This document shows, one piece after another, positions 1-9,008 of a stretch of DNA of 43,241 nucleotides. The position numbers and the translations under genes were made by a program. How positions within the stretch are numbered: position 1 is the stretch's first letter; each line of letters opens with the position of its first letter. Under the pieces are notes generated by a model that saw only the letters and a list, made by a program, of their open reading frames with translations, did not search any database and had not been told where the DNA came from. This DNA is from Marinobacter sp. AC-23 (lineage in GTDB: Bacteria; Pseudomonadota; Gammaproteobacteria; Pseudomonadales; Oleiphilaceae), in assembly GCF_001858325.1 (NCBI RefSeq), contig NZ_MBPP01000031.1, positions 1-43,241 on the forward strand, in the 5' to 3' direction.

Positions 1-437
1 ACTCGACTGAACGTCAGGCTAAGCAGAATACGATTGTAAAAGGGCGTGCCCGCAGTAAGCAGTGGCACCACAATTTTCGGGCGCTGCAGGAAATGGTGAT
101 AGGAATAACAGCGAACAGCGGGGCCTGCCTCTTCATCCAGGCGCTTCTCCCATGCCAGGGCTTGAGTCTTTGTAGCTTCATCCAGCGGCGTAAGAGGCTT
201 GTCAGGGAAGATTCTATCAAGGTAGTCGAGTATGTCGGATGAACCCTGGATCACTTCTCCATTATGCTCCAGCACAGGTACAGACGCGCCCGAGCCTTTG
301 GTAAGCTTTTGTATGGCTTTTATGTGCTGGCCCGGTAGCAGGTTTGTGCTTTCATAACTGAGATTCTTGTAATCCAGAGCCCAGCGAATTTTCTCGCAGT
401 AGTGGGATATGGCGAACTGATAGAGTCTGAGAGCCAT
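1..437 (-). CDS. Glutathione S-transferase family protein, N-terminal part (runs off window)
   Basis: The minus-strand frame from ATG at 437 is open to the window edge, giving about 145 residues without a stop; the C-terminal part lies outside. The protein begins MALRLYQFAISHYCEKIRWAL, a thioredoxin-fold GST N-terminal domain with the S-x-x-C-x-K-x-R pattern of the glutathione-binding site. It continues with GASVPVLEHNGEVIQGSSDILDYLD, holding the conserved cis-Pro (VPVL) and the Glu/Gln-Ser that bind the gamma-glutamyl group. A helical C-terminal domain starts near residue 90. The start is supported by CAGGAGAT, 5-8 bases upstream. GSTs conjugate or reduce electrophiles and peroxides with glutathione in the cytoplasm. 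The substrate cannot be read from the sequence. It is unrelated in close sequence to the other GST at 5225. Confidence 0.85.
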   Translation of the reverse strand, partial: MALRLYQFAISHYCEKIRWALDYKNLSYESTNLLPGQHIKAIQKLTKGSGASVPVLEHNGEVIQGSSDILDYLDRIFPDKPLTPLDEATKTQALAWEKRLDEEAGPAVRCYSYHHFLQRPKIVVPLLTAGTPFYNRILLSLTFSR

Positions 438-609
438 GCAGTATCTCCTGAGTAATGGGCTCTAGCATAGCCGTGAGCCAGAGGGATAAAAAGCGCAGCT
501 CTATGAGTCGCATGTTTTTAATGCTTTTGCAGCCCCCTCCATTGGTTTTCCCCCAGGCTTGTCTTTAAAATGCCGGCATTCATTCATGTTACAAATATAG
601 GTTGTATCC

Positions 610-1575
610 ATGTACCTACAGCGGGTTTTGATGACTTCTCTCGTGGCAGCTACCGGGCTCCTTCTCTCTGCATGCGCCACCGGGCCAAATATGCAAGCAG
701 TTTCTGGCAGTTACCAGTGTGGCCAGTTGAGCGTAAATGTTGCCAATGCAAACGACGATGATTTGCTTGGTGTTGATTATCAGGGCAAGCGCCTGTTGCT
801 GAAGCCGAAAGCAAGTGCCTCCGGAGTGCTCTATGTGGCTCCCGGGGACCATGAAACCAGCTTCTTGAGCAAGGGCGAGCGGGCAACGTTTACCGTAAAA
901 GGGCAGGCTTATCCAGAGTGCCTGCAGGCAGGCGCGTTGGAAATGCCGTTTGAGGCCACCGGCAACGAGCCCTTTTGGCACGCTCGTGTTGAAGGTGAAG
1001 AGCTGTTGTTTAATCGCCCTTACGAATCTGGAGAGCCTGAAAAGATTGCGCTGGAAACCACCGTTGCTAACCGCCACGGCCGGGAGTTCAGTGGTGAGCT
1101 GGACGGCGAGGAGTTAACGCTCAAGGTGGCGCGTCAGCTGTGTGAAGATAGCATGTCTGGCGCCCAGTTCCCGGCCCAGGTTCGCCTTGAACTGAACGGC
1201 GAAGTCTTTCAGGGCTGTGGTGGAGACCCTGAGCGTTTGTTCCGTGGCGCCGAATGGATTGTTGAAGACCTGGCCGGCGCTGGCATTATTGATCGCTCCC
1301 GCATAACCGTGGAGTTTTTTGATGAGAACCGCTTTGCGGGCCGGGCTTCCTGTAATCGCTACGGAGGCCAGTATGAGCTCACCGCTGAAGGCGTAAGCTT
1401 TGACTATATGCATGCAACAAAAATGGCCTGTGCGCCTGCACTAATGAATCAGGAAGACCGCTTTTTAGAGCTTATGTCGAAAGTGAAGCTTGCGGCGATT
1501 GGGCGCAACGGAGAGTTGGTGCTTACAACGTCTGAAGGCGAGGAAATCAAGGCGTTCCAGTCCACAGAAAACTAA
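610..1575 (+). CDS. Lipoprotein with MliC-like, COG3650-like and META domains
   Basis: A 321-residue predicted lipoprotein. Residues 1-22 form a signal peptide with lipobox LLLSAC (lipidated Cys22); a second in-frame ATG at residue 8 would still leave a usable signal. Residues about 35-115 (GSYQCGQLSVNVAN... to YPEC) resemble MliC, the membrane-bound inhibitor of C-type lysozyme, with two Cys able to pair. Residues about 117-205 (FEATGNEPFWHARVEGEEL...) match the COG3650 type often joined to META domains. Residues about 210-318 are a META/HslJ domain, with the typical W at its start, the ASCNRYGGQY core and the MACAPALMNQE segment. META proteins are linked to envelope stress and heat-shock phenotypes in E. 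coli. The gene is monocistronic, convergent with proV, and followed by a strong hairpin. Individual domain identities are by pattern only. Confidence 0.8.
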   Translation: MYLQRVLMTSLVAATGLLLSACATGPNMQAVSGSYQCGQLSVNVANANDDDLLGVDYQGKRLLLKPKASASGVLYVAPGDHETSFLSKGERATFTVKGQAYPECLQAGALEMPFEATGNEPFWHARVEGEELLFNRPYESGEPEKIALETTVANRHGREFSGELDGEELTLKVARQLCEDSMSGAQFPAQVRLELNGEVFQGCGGDPERLFRGAEWIVEDLAGAGIIDRSRITVEFFDENRFAGRASCNRYGGQYELTAEGVSFDYMHATKMACAPALMNQEDRFLELMSKVKLAAIGRNGELVLTTSEGEEIKAFQSTEN

Positions 1576-1611
1576 GGGACAAACGCGCGGCAGTGTAGTG
1601 CTGAACGGCCC

Positions 1612-1645
1612 CACTCCATGCCGGTAGAAATGCCGGCATGGAGTG
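1612..1645. terminator. Hairpin between convergent lipoprotein and proV genes
   Basis: A perfect 13-bp inverted repeat (CACTCCATGCCGG / CCGGCATGGAGTG) with an 8-base loop lies 37 bases after the lipoprotein stop and 31 bases from the proV stop. A short CTTTA follows on the plus strand and there is no clear T tract on the minus strand. It probably serves as a terminator or 3' stabilising hairpin for one or both convergent transcripts. Confidence 0.6.
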
Positions 1646-1675
1646 CTTTAAAGCGGCCAGACTGCTTCTCGCGGT

Positions 1676-2707
1676 TTAAGCCTCTGAGGGAACCAGGGCA
1701 CGAGTCAGGTCTTTCATGCTGAGGCTGCCCACCGTCTCGCCGTCCCGTACTACCCGGTAAGTTTTGTCGGTATCGCCCCCTGATAGTGAAAGCACTGTTT
1801 CCAGGTTGTCCTTCTCGGAAATATCTCCAGCGTAGTCAGTATCGTTTGCGCTATGGGGCTTCATGACGGAACGTACCCGAAGCACTCGAGCACGGTTTAT
1901 ATCGTTTATGAAGGCAATAATATAAGGGTCATTGGGGTTAAGTAGGATGTCCTGGGGATCGCCCTGCTGAACCACTTCACCATCCTTGAGTATCACCAGA
2001 TGATCTGACAGCTTCAATGCCTCGTCCAGATCGTGAGTGATGAATATAATGGTCTTTTGCAGCTCGCCCTGAAGCTCCAGTAGCAGATCTTGCATGTCTG
2101 AACGAATCAGCGGGTCCAGTGCTGAGAAAGCCTCATCCATCAACATGATAGGGGAGTTGGAAACCAGCGCGCGAGCTATACCTACCCGCTGTTGCATGCC
2201 GCCAGATAACTGGTGGGGGTATTGGTTTTCATTGCCCTCAAGACCCACTCGAGCCAGCCATTTTACCGCTTCATTTTCGAAGTCTGCGACCGTGTGGCCG
2301 CGAATGTTGAGAGCCATGCCGGCGTTTTCAAGTACGGTTTTGTGGGGCAGTAACGCGAACTTCTGGAACACCATGGACATCTGTTCCCGGCGCAACTGGC
2401 GTAACTGCTCCTCGTTCAGATCCAGAACATCGTTGCCATTGAGCCGGATTTCTCCAGCGGTGGGTTCAATCAGCCGGTTGAGGTGGCGAATCAGCGTTGA
2501 CTTGCCCGAGCCAGAAAGCCCCATGATAACGGTGATCTTGCCATCGCAGACATCTACGTTGATGTCTCTCAGCCCAAGAACGTGATTGTGCTGATCCAGC
2601 AGGTCGGCCTTGTTCATTCCCCGCTTCACATATTCCAGCGCCACATCCGGCGTTGGCCCGAATATCTTGTAGAGGTTTTTAATAGAAATCTTAATATCGT
2701 TTGCCAC
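1676..2707 (-). CDS. proV: Glycine betaine/proline ABC transporter ATP-binding protein
   Basis: This 343-residue ATPase powers quaternary-amine (glycine betaine, proline betaine, choline) uptake at the inner membrane. Visible motifs are Walker A GLSGSGKST (63-71), signature LSGGMQQR (167-174), Walker B IMLMDEAF (187-194) and switch His in FITHD. The long N-terminal extension before the ATPase core (…GPTPDVALEYVKRGMNKADLL…) is typical of ProV/OpuAA. The C-terminal region after residue 275 is CBS-like but shorter than the tandem CBS region of E. coli ProV (400 aa), so the ionic-strength sensor may be reduced. The start is GTG (2705-2707), preceded by GAGGA eight bases upstream, only nine bases after the proW stop. 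It is the last gene of proX-proW-proV. Confidence 0.95.
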   Translation of the reverse strand: MANDIKISIKNLYKIFGPTPDVALEYVKRGMNKADLLDQHNHVLGLRDINVDVCDGKITVIMGLSGSGKSTLIRHLNRLIEPTAGEIRLNGNDVLDLNEEQLRQLRREQMSMVFQKFALLPHKTVLENAGMALNIRGHTVADFENEAVKWLARVGLEGNENQYPHQLSGGMQQRVGIARALVSNSPIMLMDEAFSALDPLIRSDMQDLLLELQGELQKTIIFITHDLDEALKLSDHLVILKDGEVVQQGDPQDILLNPNDPYIIAFINDINRARVLRVRSVMKPHSANDTDYAGDISEKDNLETVLSLSGGDTDKTYRVVRDGETVGSLSMKDLTRALVPSEA

Positions 2708-2716
2708 TTGCTGTCC

Positions 2717-3751
2717 TCACTGCTTATGGGTGGCATTGATGCGTGCCAGAGAAGCCTTGGTTACCCGGTCCAGAACGACGGCCAGGATGACAATACCGAG
2801 ACCGGCAACCAGGCCTACGCCAAGTTCAAGGTTACGGATACCACGAAGCACCAGAACACCGAGGCCGGGTGCGGAAACCAGGGATGCGATAACAACCATG
2901 GCGAGGCTCATCATGATGGTCTGGTTAACGCCCGCCATGATGTTAGGTAGGGCCAGGGGGATCTGAACCTTGAACAGTTTCTGCCTGGGCGTCATGCCAA
3001 AGGCGTCAGCGGCTTCAATCACATCTTTGTCTACCAACCGGATGCCAAGATTGGTAAGCCTTACTACCGGCACTATGGCATAGAGAATAATGGCAATACC
3101 GTAGAGCTTGGATTCGGTCACGCTGAACAGGAAGATCAGCGGAATCAGGTAAACGAATGGCGGCAAGGTCTGGAGCATGTCCAGCACAGGAATCGTCAGC
3201 CGTTGGATGGTGTTGCTTCTGGACATAGCGATGCCTATGGGCACCCCAAGCAGCACACAAAGGAAGGCGCAGACAAAAATGATGGCAAGCGTTTGCATGG
3301 CGTATTCGTAGTAGTCAATGAATGCCAGCAGGCAAATGCTGGCACCCACAAATAACACCAGTTTCCAGGATTTGGTGACCAGAAAAACGACCGCAAGCAT
3401 GATGGGGATGACAATCCACCAGGGCGTATTAAGCATGCCGTACAGGGCGCTATCAAGAGCCCAGCTCAGCGGCTGGGTTAGTGGGTCGAGTACCAGGCTA
3501 AGGTTGTCTTTTATGGCAAGGAAGCCCTGTTCCAGCCCTTGGGTGAGTTCTCGGGATTGCGGAAACGCGGTACAAGAATCATTCAGGGCATCCATCGATG
3601 GAAATGGAAAGTCCCAAAGGGATTCTGGCTCTGCATTCTTGCCCTTGGCCTTGGCGAGTAAGTCCGCCATGGACATAGGGCCATCTTCTTTACCTTCCGC
3701 GCACCAGTCTTTTAACCCAAGTGCCGAAAACAGGGAGTCGTAGGTTGCCAT
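2717..3751 (-). CDS. proW: Glycine betaine/proline ABC transporter permease
   Basis: A 344-residue inner-membrane permease. The N-terminal ~95 residues are hydrophilic (ADLLAKAKGKNAEPESLWDFPFPSMDALND), as in ProW, which has a periplasmic N-terminal tail. About seven hydrophobic segments follow from WWIVIPIMLAVVFLVTK onward. The EAA-type coupling loop is visible as DVIEAADAFGMTPRQKLFKVQIPLALPNIMAGVNQTIMMSLAMVVIA, which contacts the ATPase. It forms the channel with ProV and receives substrate from ProX. Order is substrate-binding, permease, ATPase, the reverse of E. coli proVWX. A 118-base gap with two hairpins separates it from proX, whereas proV follows after nine bases. Confidence 0.95.
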   Translation of the reverse strand: MATYDSLFSALGLKDWCAEGKEDGPMSMADLLAKAKGKNAEPESLWDFPFPSMDALNDSCTAFPQSRELTQGLEQGFLAIKDNLSLVLDPLTQPLSWALDSALYGMLNTPWWIVIPIMLAVVFLVTKSWKLVLFVGASICLLAFIDYYEYAMQTLAIIFVCAFLCVLLGVPIGIAMSRSNTIQRLTIPVLDMLQTLPPFVYLIPLIFLFSVTESKLYGIAIILYAIVPVVRLTNLGIRLVDKDVIEAADAFGMTPRQKLFKVQIPLALPNIMAGVNQTIMMSLAMVVIASLVSAPGLGVLVLRGIRNLELGVGLVAGLGIVILAVVLDRVTKASLARINATHKQ

Positions 3752-3769
3752 GTGTGTTTAGCCTCTTCT

Positions 3770-3855
3770 GCGCATGAGTGCCATGCGCCACAGAAATCAA
3801 TTGCTATGACTACAAGGGGTGCCCAGGGCAGATCTATACAGATGCTGCGCCTGGG
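3770..3855 (-). other. Two RNA hairpins in the proX-proW gap
   Basis: On the minus-strand transcript two inverted repeats lie between proX and proW. The first, just after the proX stop, is imperfect (CCCAGG at 3822-3827 against CCTGGG at 3850-3855, with partial inner pairing). The second is a perfect 7-bp stem (GCGCATG 3770-3776 / CATGCGC 3782-3788, 5-base loop), ending 18 bases before the proW start. No U tract follows either. They could stabilise the proX message or reduce read-through so that the binding protein is made in excess; that role is inference. Confidence 0.45.
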
Positions 3856-3869
3856 ACAGGGCGGGTCAA

Positions 3870-4838
3870 TCAGTTTTCAAGAATGGCCGCAAGCTTCTTC
3901 TTGGCGTCATCGTTCAGCCAGTCAGACCACTCATCACGGTTATTGCTCAGGAAATAAACCGCTGCTTCTTCACCGGATGCGTTACTGGAGTCCATCCAGG
4001 CTAGAAGCGCGCTCATGGTGTCTGTCTTGAACGTCATCTTGCTGAGCATCTCTGTCACTTCAGGTTCGCGGTCCTTGAAGTCGGTGGTAACAGAAGTAAG
4101 AACGGTTGCAGCCGGGAACTCGGATACACCGGGATTGTCCGCGTTGGCAGTCTGGTTCTTCTGGTGAACTTTCTGCTTGTACTCACCCAGCTTTACGCGC
4201 GTCATGTCGTATTTGCCAAGAGGTACCGTTGGGCCCCAGTAGTAGCCGAGCCAAGGCTCTTCGTTTTGTACAGCCGAGGCCATGGAAGAGGCCAGGGTCT
4301 CGCCGGAACCGTGGTTAAAGACCTTAATGCCTGAGTCTTCAAGATCCAGCGCGCGAATCAGGTTGTCACTAACAACCCGGCAGCCCCATCCGTCAGGGCA
4401 ATTATTGAAACGCGAGCCAACCAGTTCGGGGTTGGCCATCACACCTTCGATGGTCTTCAGCTCAGGATGCTTCTCTGCCAAATACGTGGGAATCCACCAG
4501 CCTTCAACGCCGCCAGGGGTGAGTACTTTGCCAAGCCGTTCGATTTTACCTTCTTCTTCAAGGCGCAAATAAGCCTCACCGGCTGAGTTCAGCCATAACT
4601 CTGTAACAATGTCCGGCTCGCCGTTTTCAGCAACAGACGTTACGGCTGGTACGGTGTCTGATGGGATAACCGACACATCGCACCCATAGCCTTGTTCCAT
4701 AATGAATTTGGCTACGTTGGTGACCACTGTGTTAGAGGCCCAGTTCATTTCTGTGATGGACACTTCACCACAGTTGGCTTGTGCCATCGCGGGCACTGAT
4801 AGTGCACATAGCAGTGCAGCAGACGTAAGCTTTCGCAT
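3870..4838 (-). CDS. proX: Glycine betaine/choline ABC transporter substrate-binding protein
   Basis: A periplasmic OpuAC-domain protein of 322 residues from ATG 4838; a GTG two codons upstream is less likely, because GGAGA lies eight bases before the ATG. The signal peptide MRKLTSAALLCALSVPAMAQA is followed by NCGEVSITEMNWASN, the usual mature start. Aromatic residues expected to cage the quaternary ammonium are plausible in TELWLNSAGEAY, GGVEGWWIPTYL and WLGYYWGPT. Four Cys occur, including FNNCPDGWGCRV and the N-terminal Cys, allowing disulphides in the periplasm. The variant with the GWGC and GYYWGPT segments is the choline/betaine-binding type common in marine bacteria. Exact ligand is not decidable. 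It heads the operon and is separated from proW by hairpins. Confidence 0.92.
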   Translation of the reverse strand: MRKLTSAALLCALSVPAMAQANCGEVSITEMNWASNTVVTNVAKFIMEQGYGCDVSVIPSDTVPAVTSVAENGEPDIVTELWLNSAGEAYLRLEEEGKIERLGKVLTPGGVEGWWIPTYLAEKHPELKTIEGVMANPELVGSRFNNCPDGWGCRVVSDNLIRALDLEDSGIKVFNHGSGETLASSMASAVQNEEPWLGYYWGPTVPLGKYDMTRVKLGEYKQKVHQKNQTANADNPGVSEFPAATVLTSVTTDFKDREPEVTEMLSKMTFKTDTMSALLAWMDSSNASGEEAAVYFLSNNRDEWSDWLNDDAKKKLAAILEN

Positions 4839-5224
4839 AGTCACTTCTCCGTTTGGGGGCTGGTGAATTCTGATCGAACTGACTGTTGTCGTTTTTTGGT
4901 GCTGGTTGTTTTGTTATCAGTTGCTTTGTTGATCTTTTTATTACTGACAAGAGGCACCCGGATGAGGCTTGCAGGTCTGCGGTTATTTTTGCAATACAGG
5001 GAATAGGGCAAGGCGGCTCGTCTCGGTTACCACGTAGCTACAAGCATAAGGATCCTGAGCTCAGTTACAAGGTTTTAACGAAAATGCGTCAACTCCGAAG
5101 ACGTATCGAAGCCACTGCTGGGGCTTCTGGCTAGTTGCTTGACGCAACCCTTTTTTCGGGTCAGTCTTTCGATTGTTTGTTACGCTGAGTAACCCCTGAT
5201 TCAACCGGAACGGAGCTGATAATA
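4839..5224. other. Intergenic region between divergent proX and GST
   Basis: These 386 bases hold the upstream regions of both flanking genes. I see no convincing gene: an 82-codon plus-strand frame (4886-5134) has no ribosome site and no family resemblance. There are two small inverted repeats at 5108-5127 (GAAGCC / GGCTTC) and 5134-5148. A/T-rich sequence at 4890-4950 is the likely proX promoter zone, but no clear -35/-10 pair stands out. Confidence 0.5.
5134..5156 (+). terminator. Weak terminator-like hairpin with T6 tract upstream of GST
   Basis: GTTGC (5134-5138) pairs with GCAAC (5144-5148) around a 5-base loop, followed by CC and six Ts. The stem is only 5 bp. No gene reads into it from the left on the plus strand, so it could end an unannotated short RNA or be chance. 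Confidence 0.25.
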
Positions 5225-5842
5225 ATGAAGATTTTTGAAACAAAAACCGCACCAAACCCTCGCCGCGTGCGCATGTTTATGGCGGAGAAAGGACTGCTTG
5301 AGAAGGCCGAATTCATTGAGATTGATTTGCAAAAAGGTGAAAATCTGACGCCGGAGTATGTCGCACGTAACCCCATGAAGAAAGTGCCGGTTATGGAGCT
5401 GGATGATGGTACCTGCATCGCCGAGACCATGGCTATTTGCCGTTACTTTGAAGAAAGTTATCCAGACACGCTGACCCTGCTGGGTGATACGCCGGTTGAG
5501 AAGGCCACCATTGAACAGTGGGTCAGGTGGTTGGAGTTTTACTTCTTTTTGCCTACGGGCATGTGTTTCCAGCATACCAGCGGCTATTTCAAAGACAGGA
5601 TGAACCCAATTCAGGAGTGGGGTGAGGACTGCGGAAAAAGTGTTAGCAAGTTTATGAACTTACTCAACGATCACCTTGCTGAGCGGGAATACATTTGCTG
5701 CGATCGGATGACGGCGGCCGACATTAACGCGTTCACAACAGTCGCGTTTGCCAAGGTGGTGAAGATTCGTATCTTGCCGGAACAGACCCACCTTCAAGCA
5801 TGGTACGACCGTATCAAGTCGCGCCCATCTGCGCAGGCCTGA
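5225..5842 (+). CDS. Glutathione S-transferase family protein
   Basis: A complete 205-residue cytoplasmic GST. The N-terminal thioredoxin-fold domain begins MKIFETKTAPNPRRVRMFMAEKG; the T-x-x-P-N-P-R-R-V-R signature is typical of GSTs using Ser/Thr or Asn near the N-terminus. The cis-Pro is in MKKVPVMELDDGTCIAETMAICRYFEE, whose final segment holds the conserved E-T that binds glutathione. The C-terminal helical domain (from ~90) ends with the N-capping motif MTAADINAFTTVAFA. CGGAG lies about ten bases before the ATG. The gene sits between the betaine operon and a DUF4202 gene, 50 bases upstream of the latter in the same direction. Substrate is unknown. Confidence 0.9.
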   Translation: MKIFETKTAPNPRRVRMFMAEKGLLEKAEFIEIDLQKGENLTPEYVARNPMKKVPVMELDDGTCIAETMAICRYFEESYPDTLTLLGDTPVEKATIEQWVRWLEFYFFLPTGMCFQHTSGYFKDRMNPIQEWGEDCGKSVSKFMNLLNDHLAEREYICCDRMTAADINAFTTVAFAKVVKIRILPEQTHLQAWYDRIKSRPSAQA

Positions 5843-5892
5843 ATCGACTGGGCCTGGCTACGCAGGCCCACTATCAAAGCAAGGGAGGCAGT

Positions 5893-6500
5893 ATGGATCG
5901 GGAACGACTTCAATGCGTTTTGGATGCGATTGACAGTGCAAATCGCTTAGACGCTAATCAGGAGGTCGTAGCAGGTGAGTCGGTGCCTAGAGAATACGCC
6001 TACAGCCTGCATATGACGCGGTGGTTGCATGAACTGGAGCCTTCGCCCTCAGCGCGCATGCAGATTGCCTGTCGCGCTCAGCATCTTGAACGCTGGAAAA
6101 TGCCTCGCAGTGACTACCCAGAGGGTCGGAAATCCTATTACGAATGGCGTCAGGCTTGCGGGCGTATGCACGGTCGCAGGGCCGCAGAGATTATGGCTGG
6201 TTGCGGCTACCCCAAGAGCGAGTGCGAGCGGGTTGAGATAATTCTGACCAAGCGGGAGTTGCGCAAAGATGCAGACACGCAGCTGCTGGAAGACGTTGCT
6301 GTATGGTATTTTTGGAAAAATACTTCGCGCAGTTCTATGCCGATAACGTGGAATATGATCGTGATAAGTGGCTGAGGATCGTGCGCCGCACCTGGGGCAA
6401 GATGTCGCCCCGCGCCCACGAGCGAGCTTTGGCGTTATCGGCAAAGCTGCCCGAGCATTTGCAGCTGTTGATGCAGGAGGCGCTGGCGGATCCTGTTTGA
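5893..6500 (+). pseudogene. DUF4202 family protein, single frameshift
   Basis: Two adjacent frames together give a DUF4202 protein of about 202 residues. The first starts at ATG 5893 behind AAGGGAGG and reads MDRERLQCVLDAIDSAN to LLEDVA. The second reads MVFLEKYFAQFYADN to LLMQEALADPV, ending at 6500. The join is at 6300/6301: adding one base between gct and gta restores DVAC-MVFLEKYF, so one base is missing. Not in a homopolymer. DUF4202 proteins carry His/Asp-rich segments here (SLHMTRWLHELEP, YYEWRQACGRMHGR) suggestive of a metal site, but the biochemical role is unknown to me. Sequencing error is likely because the second part is still well formed. The gene is convergent with trpC. Confidence 0.8.
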
Positions 6501-6539
6501 TCCGCCGAGGGTCAGATTTTACCGGGTGTTGCTGCCACT

Positions 6540-7355
6540 CTACTGGGGGAAGAACAGCTCCTGCAGTTTCTCGCCCGGGTTGGCAGCGCGCATGAAGGAT
6601 TCGCCGACCAGAAACCCGTAGATGCCGCGTTCGGTCATGGCTTCTACGTTGGCACGGGTCATGATGCCGCTCTCGGTAATGGCCATTCGGTCTGCGCCTA
6701 TGCGCTGATGCAGGTCAAACGTCGTTTCCAGCGATACGTCGAAGCTGTGCAGGTCGCGGTTGTTGATGCCGATCAGTGGCGTGGTCAACGTTAATGCCTC
6801 GTCCATCTCTTCGCTGTTATGCACCTCTACGAGTACGTCCATTCCAATTTCGTGTGCTATGCCTTCCAGTTCCTGCATCTGGTCTTTGGTGAGACAAGCG
6901 GCAATCAGAAGTATGCAGTCGGCACCGATGGCGCGGGCTTCGTACACCTGATAAGGCGCTACCATGAAGTCTTTGCGAATAACCGGCAGGCTGCAGGCGT
7001 TGCGGGCCGCTATCAAGTAGTCTTCATGGCCTTGGAAGAAGTCGTGGTCGGTGAGTACGGACAGGCAGGCAGCGCCACCTGCCTCGTAGCTTTCGGCAAT
7101 CTCGGCTGGCTTAAATGGGTCGCGGAGTATGCCTTTGCTTGGTGAAGCTTTTTTGATTTCCGCGATAACGGCAGGCGTGCCTGCTTCGATACGCTGGCGC
7201 AGGGCATTGGTGAAACCCCGTGTATCTGGTTGGTCGCCGGCGCGGGCTCTGAGGTCTTCAAGGCGTGCGGAGCGCTTGCGGGTCTCGATTTCCTCCCACT
7301 TCCGGTCGACGATTTTGCGCAGGATGGTGGGTGTTTTCTCGTTGTGCTTGGTCAT
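6540..7355 (-). CDS. trpC: Indole-3-glycerol phosphate synthase
   Basis: A 271-residue TIM-barrel enzyme that closes 1-(2-carboxyphenylamino)-1-deoxyribulose-5-phosphate to indole-3-glycerol phosphate in tryptophan synthesis. Motifs are [16 protein letters not shown] (first strand with catalytic Lys and phosphate-binding Ser), [67 protein letters not shown] and the C-terminal phosphate-binding [10 protein letters not shown]. This is a monofunctional enzyme without a fused TrpF. It is the last gene of trpE-G-D-C, 15 bases after trpD. TrpF and TrpAB are not in the window. Confidence 0.97.
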   Translation of the reverse strand: MTKHNEKTPTILRKIVDRKWEEIETRKRSARLEDLRARAGDQPDTRGFTNALRQRIEAGTPAVIAEIKKASPSKGILRDPFKPAEIAESYEAGGAACLSVLTDHDFFQGHEDYLIAARNACSLPVIRKDFMVAPYQVYEARAIGADCILLIAACLTKDQMQELEGIAHEIGMDVLVEVHNSEEMDEALTLTTPLIGINNRDLHSFDVSLETTFDLHQRIGADRMAITESGIMTRANVEAMTERGIYGFLVGESFMRAANPGEKLQELFFPQ

Positions 7356-7370
7356 TTGGTTTTTCCTGAC

Positions 7371-8399
7371 TCAGAAGCAATGGGAAAAGTCGGCCAGTTC
7401 TGACAGTTTGCCGGCGGCCAGGCCCGAGCCCATGGCGTCTAACGCCATTTCCACACCCATTTTAATTGTTGGAGCCAGACCGGCAACGTAGATGGCTGCG
7501 CCAGCGTTCAAGGCGATCAAGTCCCGGGCTTTTTCAGCCATTTCGTCGTGGCCTCGGCCAAAGGCGGCTTTAATCAGGTTCAGGGATTCTTCGGCAGTTT
7601 CTACCGACAGGCCGACCAGCGTCTGGCTTTTAATGCCCAGGTCTTCCGGAGTGATGTCGTATTCGATGATTTCGCCGTTTTTCAGTTCCGCTACATGGGT
7701 CGCGCTGGCCAGGCTGATTTCGTCGAGGCCGTCTTTGGAGGCCACCACCATAATGTGTTCGGAGCCCAGCTTTTGCAGCACTTCGGCCATGGGGCGGCAC
7801 AAGGCTTTGCTGAACACGCCTACTAATTGGCGCTTTACGTTGGCCGGGTTGGTCATGGGGCCAAGGATATTGAACAGAGTGCGGCAGCCCATTTCTTTGC
7901 GCGGACCTACGGCGTGTTTCATTGCGCCGTGATGGGCCGGGGCGAACATGAAGCCGACGCCAATCTGCTCGACGCAGCGGGCGACCTGTTCCGGTGTGAG
8001 ATTGAGGTTAATTCCCGCCTGTTCTATCAGGTCGGCACTGCCGCTTTTGGAAGAGACGGCGCGGTTGCCATGTTTGGCGACAAAACCGCCGGCAGCAGCG
8101 ACAACAAAAGCTGAGGCCGAGGATACGTTGAACAGGTTGGCGCCATCGCCACCTGTGCCTACGATGTCCACCAGAGGTTCGGCATTTACGGTAACGCCAG
8201 AAACCAGTTCACGCATAACTTCTACAGCGCCGGTGATTTCGTCAACGGTTTCGCTTTTGGTGCGCAAACCCATCAGCAGGGCGCCAATCTGCGCGTCGGT
8301 GGCCTCACCGTTCATCACGGTGCGCATCACATCTTTCATTTCTTCCCGGGACATATCGAGGTTTTCGGCCACCCGGTTTAGTGCGTCTTTCATGTTCAT
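7371..8399 (-). CDS. trpD: Anthranilate phosphoribosyltransferase
   Basis: A 342-residue cytoplasmic enzyme joining anthranilate to PRPP, second step of tryptophan synthesis. The PRPP-binding motif [23 protein letters not shown] starts near residue 77. [16 protein letters not shown] provides further PRPP and anthranilate contacts, and the Mg2+ loop [12 protein letters not shown] is present. Length and motifs are normal for the unfused type. It lies 12 bases after trpG and 15 before trpC, so co-expression through the trp leader is expected. Confidence 0.97.
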   Translation of the reverse strand: MNMKDALNRVAENLDMSREEMKDVMRTVMNGEATDAQIGALLMGLRTKSETVDEITGAVEVMRELVSGVTVNAEPLVDIVGTGGDGANLFNVSSASAFVVAAAGGFVAKHGNRAVSSKSGSADLIEQAGINLNLTPEQVARCVEQIGVGFMFAPAHHGAMKHAVGPRKEMGCRTLFNILGPMTNPANVKRQLVGVFSKALCRPMAEVLQKLGSEHIMVVASKDGLDEISLASATHVAELKNGEIIEYDITPEDLGIKSQTLVGLSVETAEESLNLIKAAFGRGHDEMAEKARDLIALNAGAAIYVAGLAPTIKMGVEMALDAMGSGLAAGKLSELADFSHCF

Positions 8400-8411
8400 T
8401 GGAGTTGCCTT

Positions 8412-8993
8412 TTATTGAGTTCGCAGGAAGTTTCGCAGTAGTTCGTGGCCCTGTTCGCTCATGATCGATTCCGGGTGAAATTGCACCCCTTCAATAGCCA
8501 GGGTTTTGTGGCGCACGCCCATGATTTCTTCCACGCTGCCATCGCTGTTGCGAGTCCAGGCGGTCATTTCCAGGCATTCCGGCAGGCTGGACTGTTCAAT
8601 GGCCAGGCTGTGATAGCGAGTGGCCTGTAATGGGTTGTTCAGGCCGCGGAATACGCCACTGTTTTGGTGGTAAACCGGGGATACTTTGCCGTGCATCACA
8701 CGTCCGGCGCGGATGATGTTACCGCCGAATACCTGGGCAATGGCCTGGTGGCCAAGACAAACGCCGAGTATGGGGATTTTACCGGCAAAATGCCGGATGA
8801 CATCCATGGAAATCCCAGCTTCACTCGGTGTGCAGGGGCCCGGGGAAATCACCAGCCGCTCGGGGTTCAGGGCCTCGATCTGCTCCACCGTGATTTCGTC
8901 GTTACGGTGCACCTGCACGTCGGCGCCCAGCTCGGCGAGATACTGCACCACGTTGTAGGTGAAGGAGTCATAATTATCCAGCATTAGAAGCAT
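8412..8993 (-). CDS. trpG: Anthranilate synthase component II (glutamine amidotransferase)
   Basis: A 193-residue class I glutamine amidotransferase that supplies ammonia to TrpE. The catalytic triad is visible: nucleophile Cys79 in GVCLGHQ, and His173/Glu175 in FHPES. The oxyanion strand is [11 protein letters not shown] (50-60). The same subunit may also serve 4-amino-4-deoxychorismate synthase (PabA role), as known for single-copy TrpG/PabA in other proteobacteria; no second copy can be seen here. It starts 15 bases after the trpE stop. Confidence 0.96.
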   Translation of the reverse strand: MLLMLDNYDSFTYNVVQYLAELGADVQVHRNDEITVEQIEALNPERLVISPGPCTPSEAGISMDVIRHFAGKIPILGVCLGHQAIAQVFGGNIIRAGRVMHGKVSPVYHQNSGVFRGLNNPLQATRYHSLAIEQSSLPECLEMTAWTRNSDGSVEEIMGVRHKTLAIEGVQFHPESIMSEQGHELLRNFLRTQ

Positions 8994-9008
8994 AATCTGT
9001 CCCTCGCC

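Noticed and set aside
4886..5134. An 82-codon plus-strand frame between proX and GST.
   Set aside because: No ribosome site, no recognisable motif, biased composition typical of chance; lies in the promoter zone of divergent genes.
6295..6310. Programmed ribosomal frameshift in the DUF4202 gene.
   Set aside because: There is no slippery heptamer or following structure at the junction, and six similar breaks elsewhere favour sequencing error.
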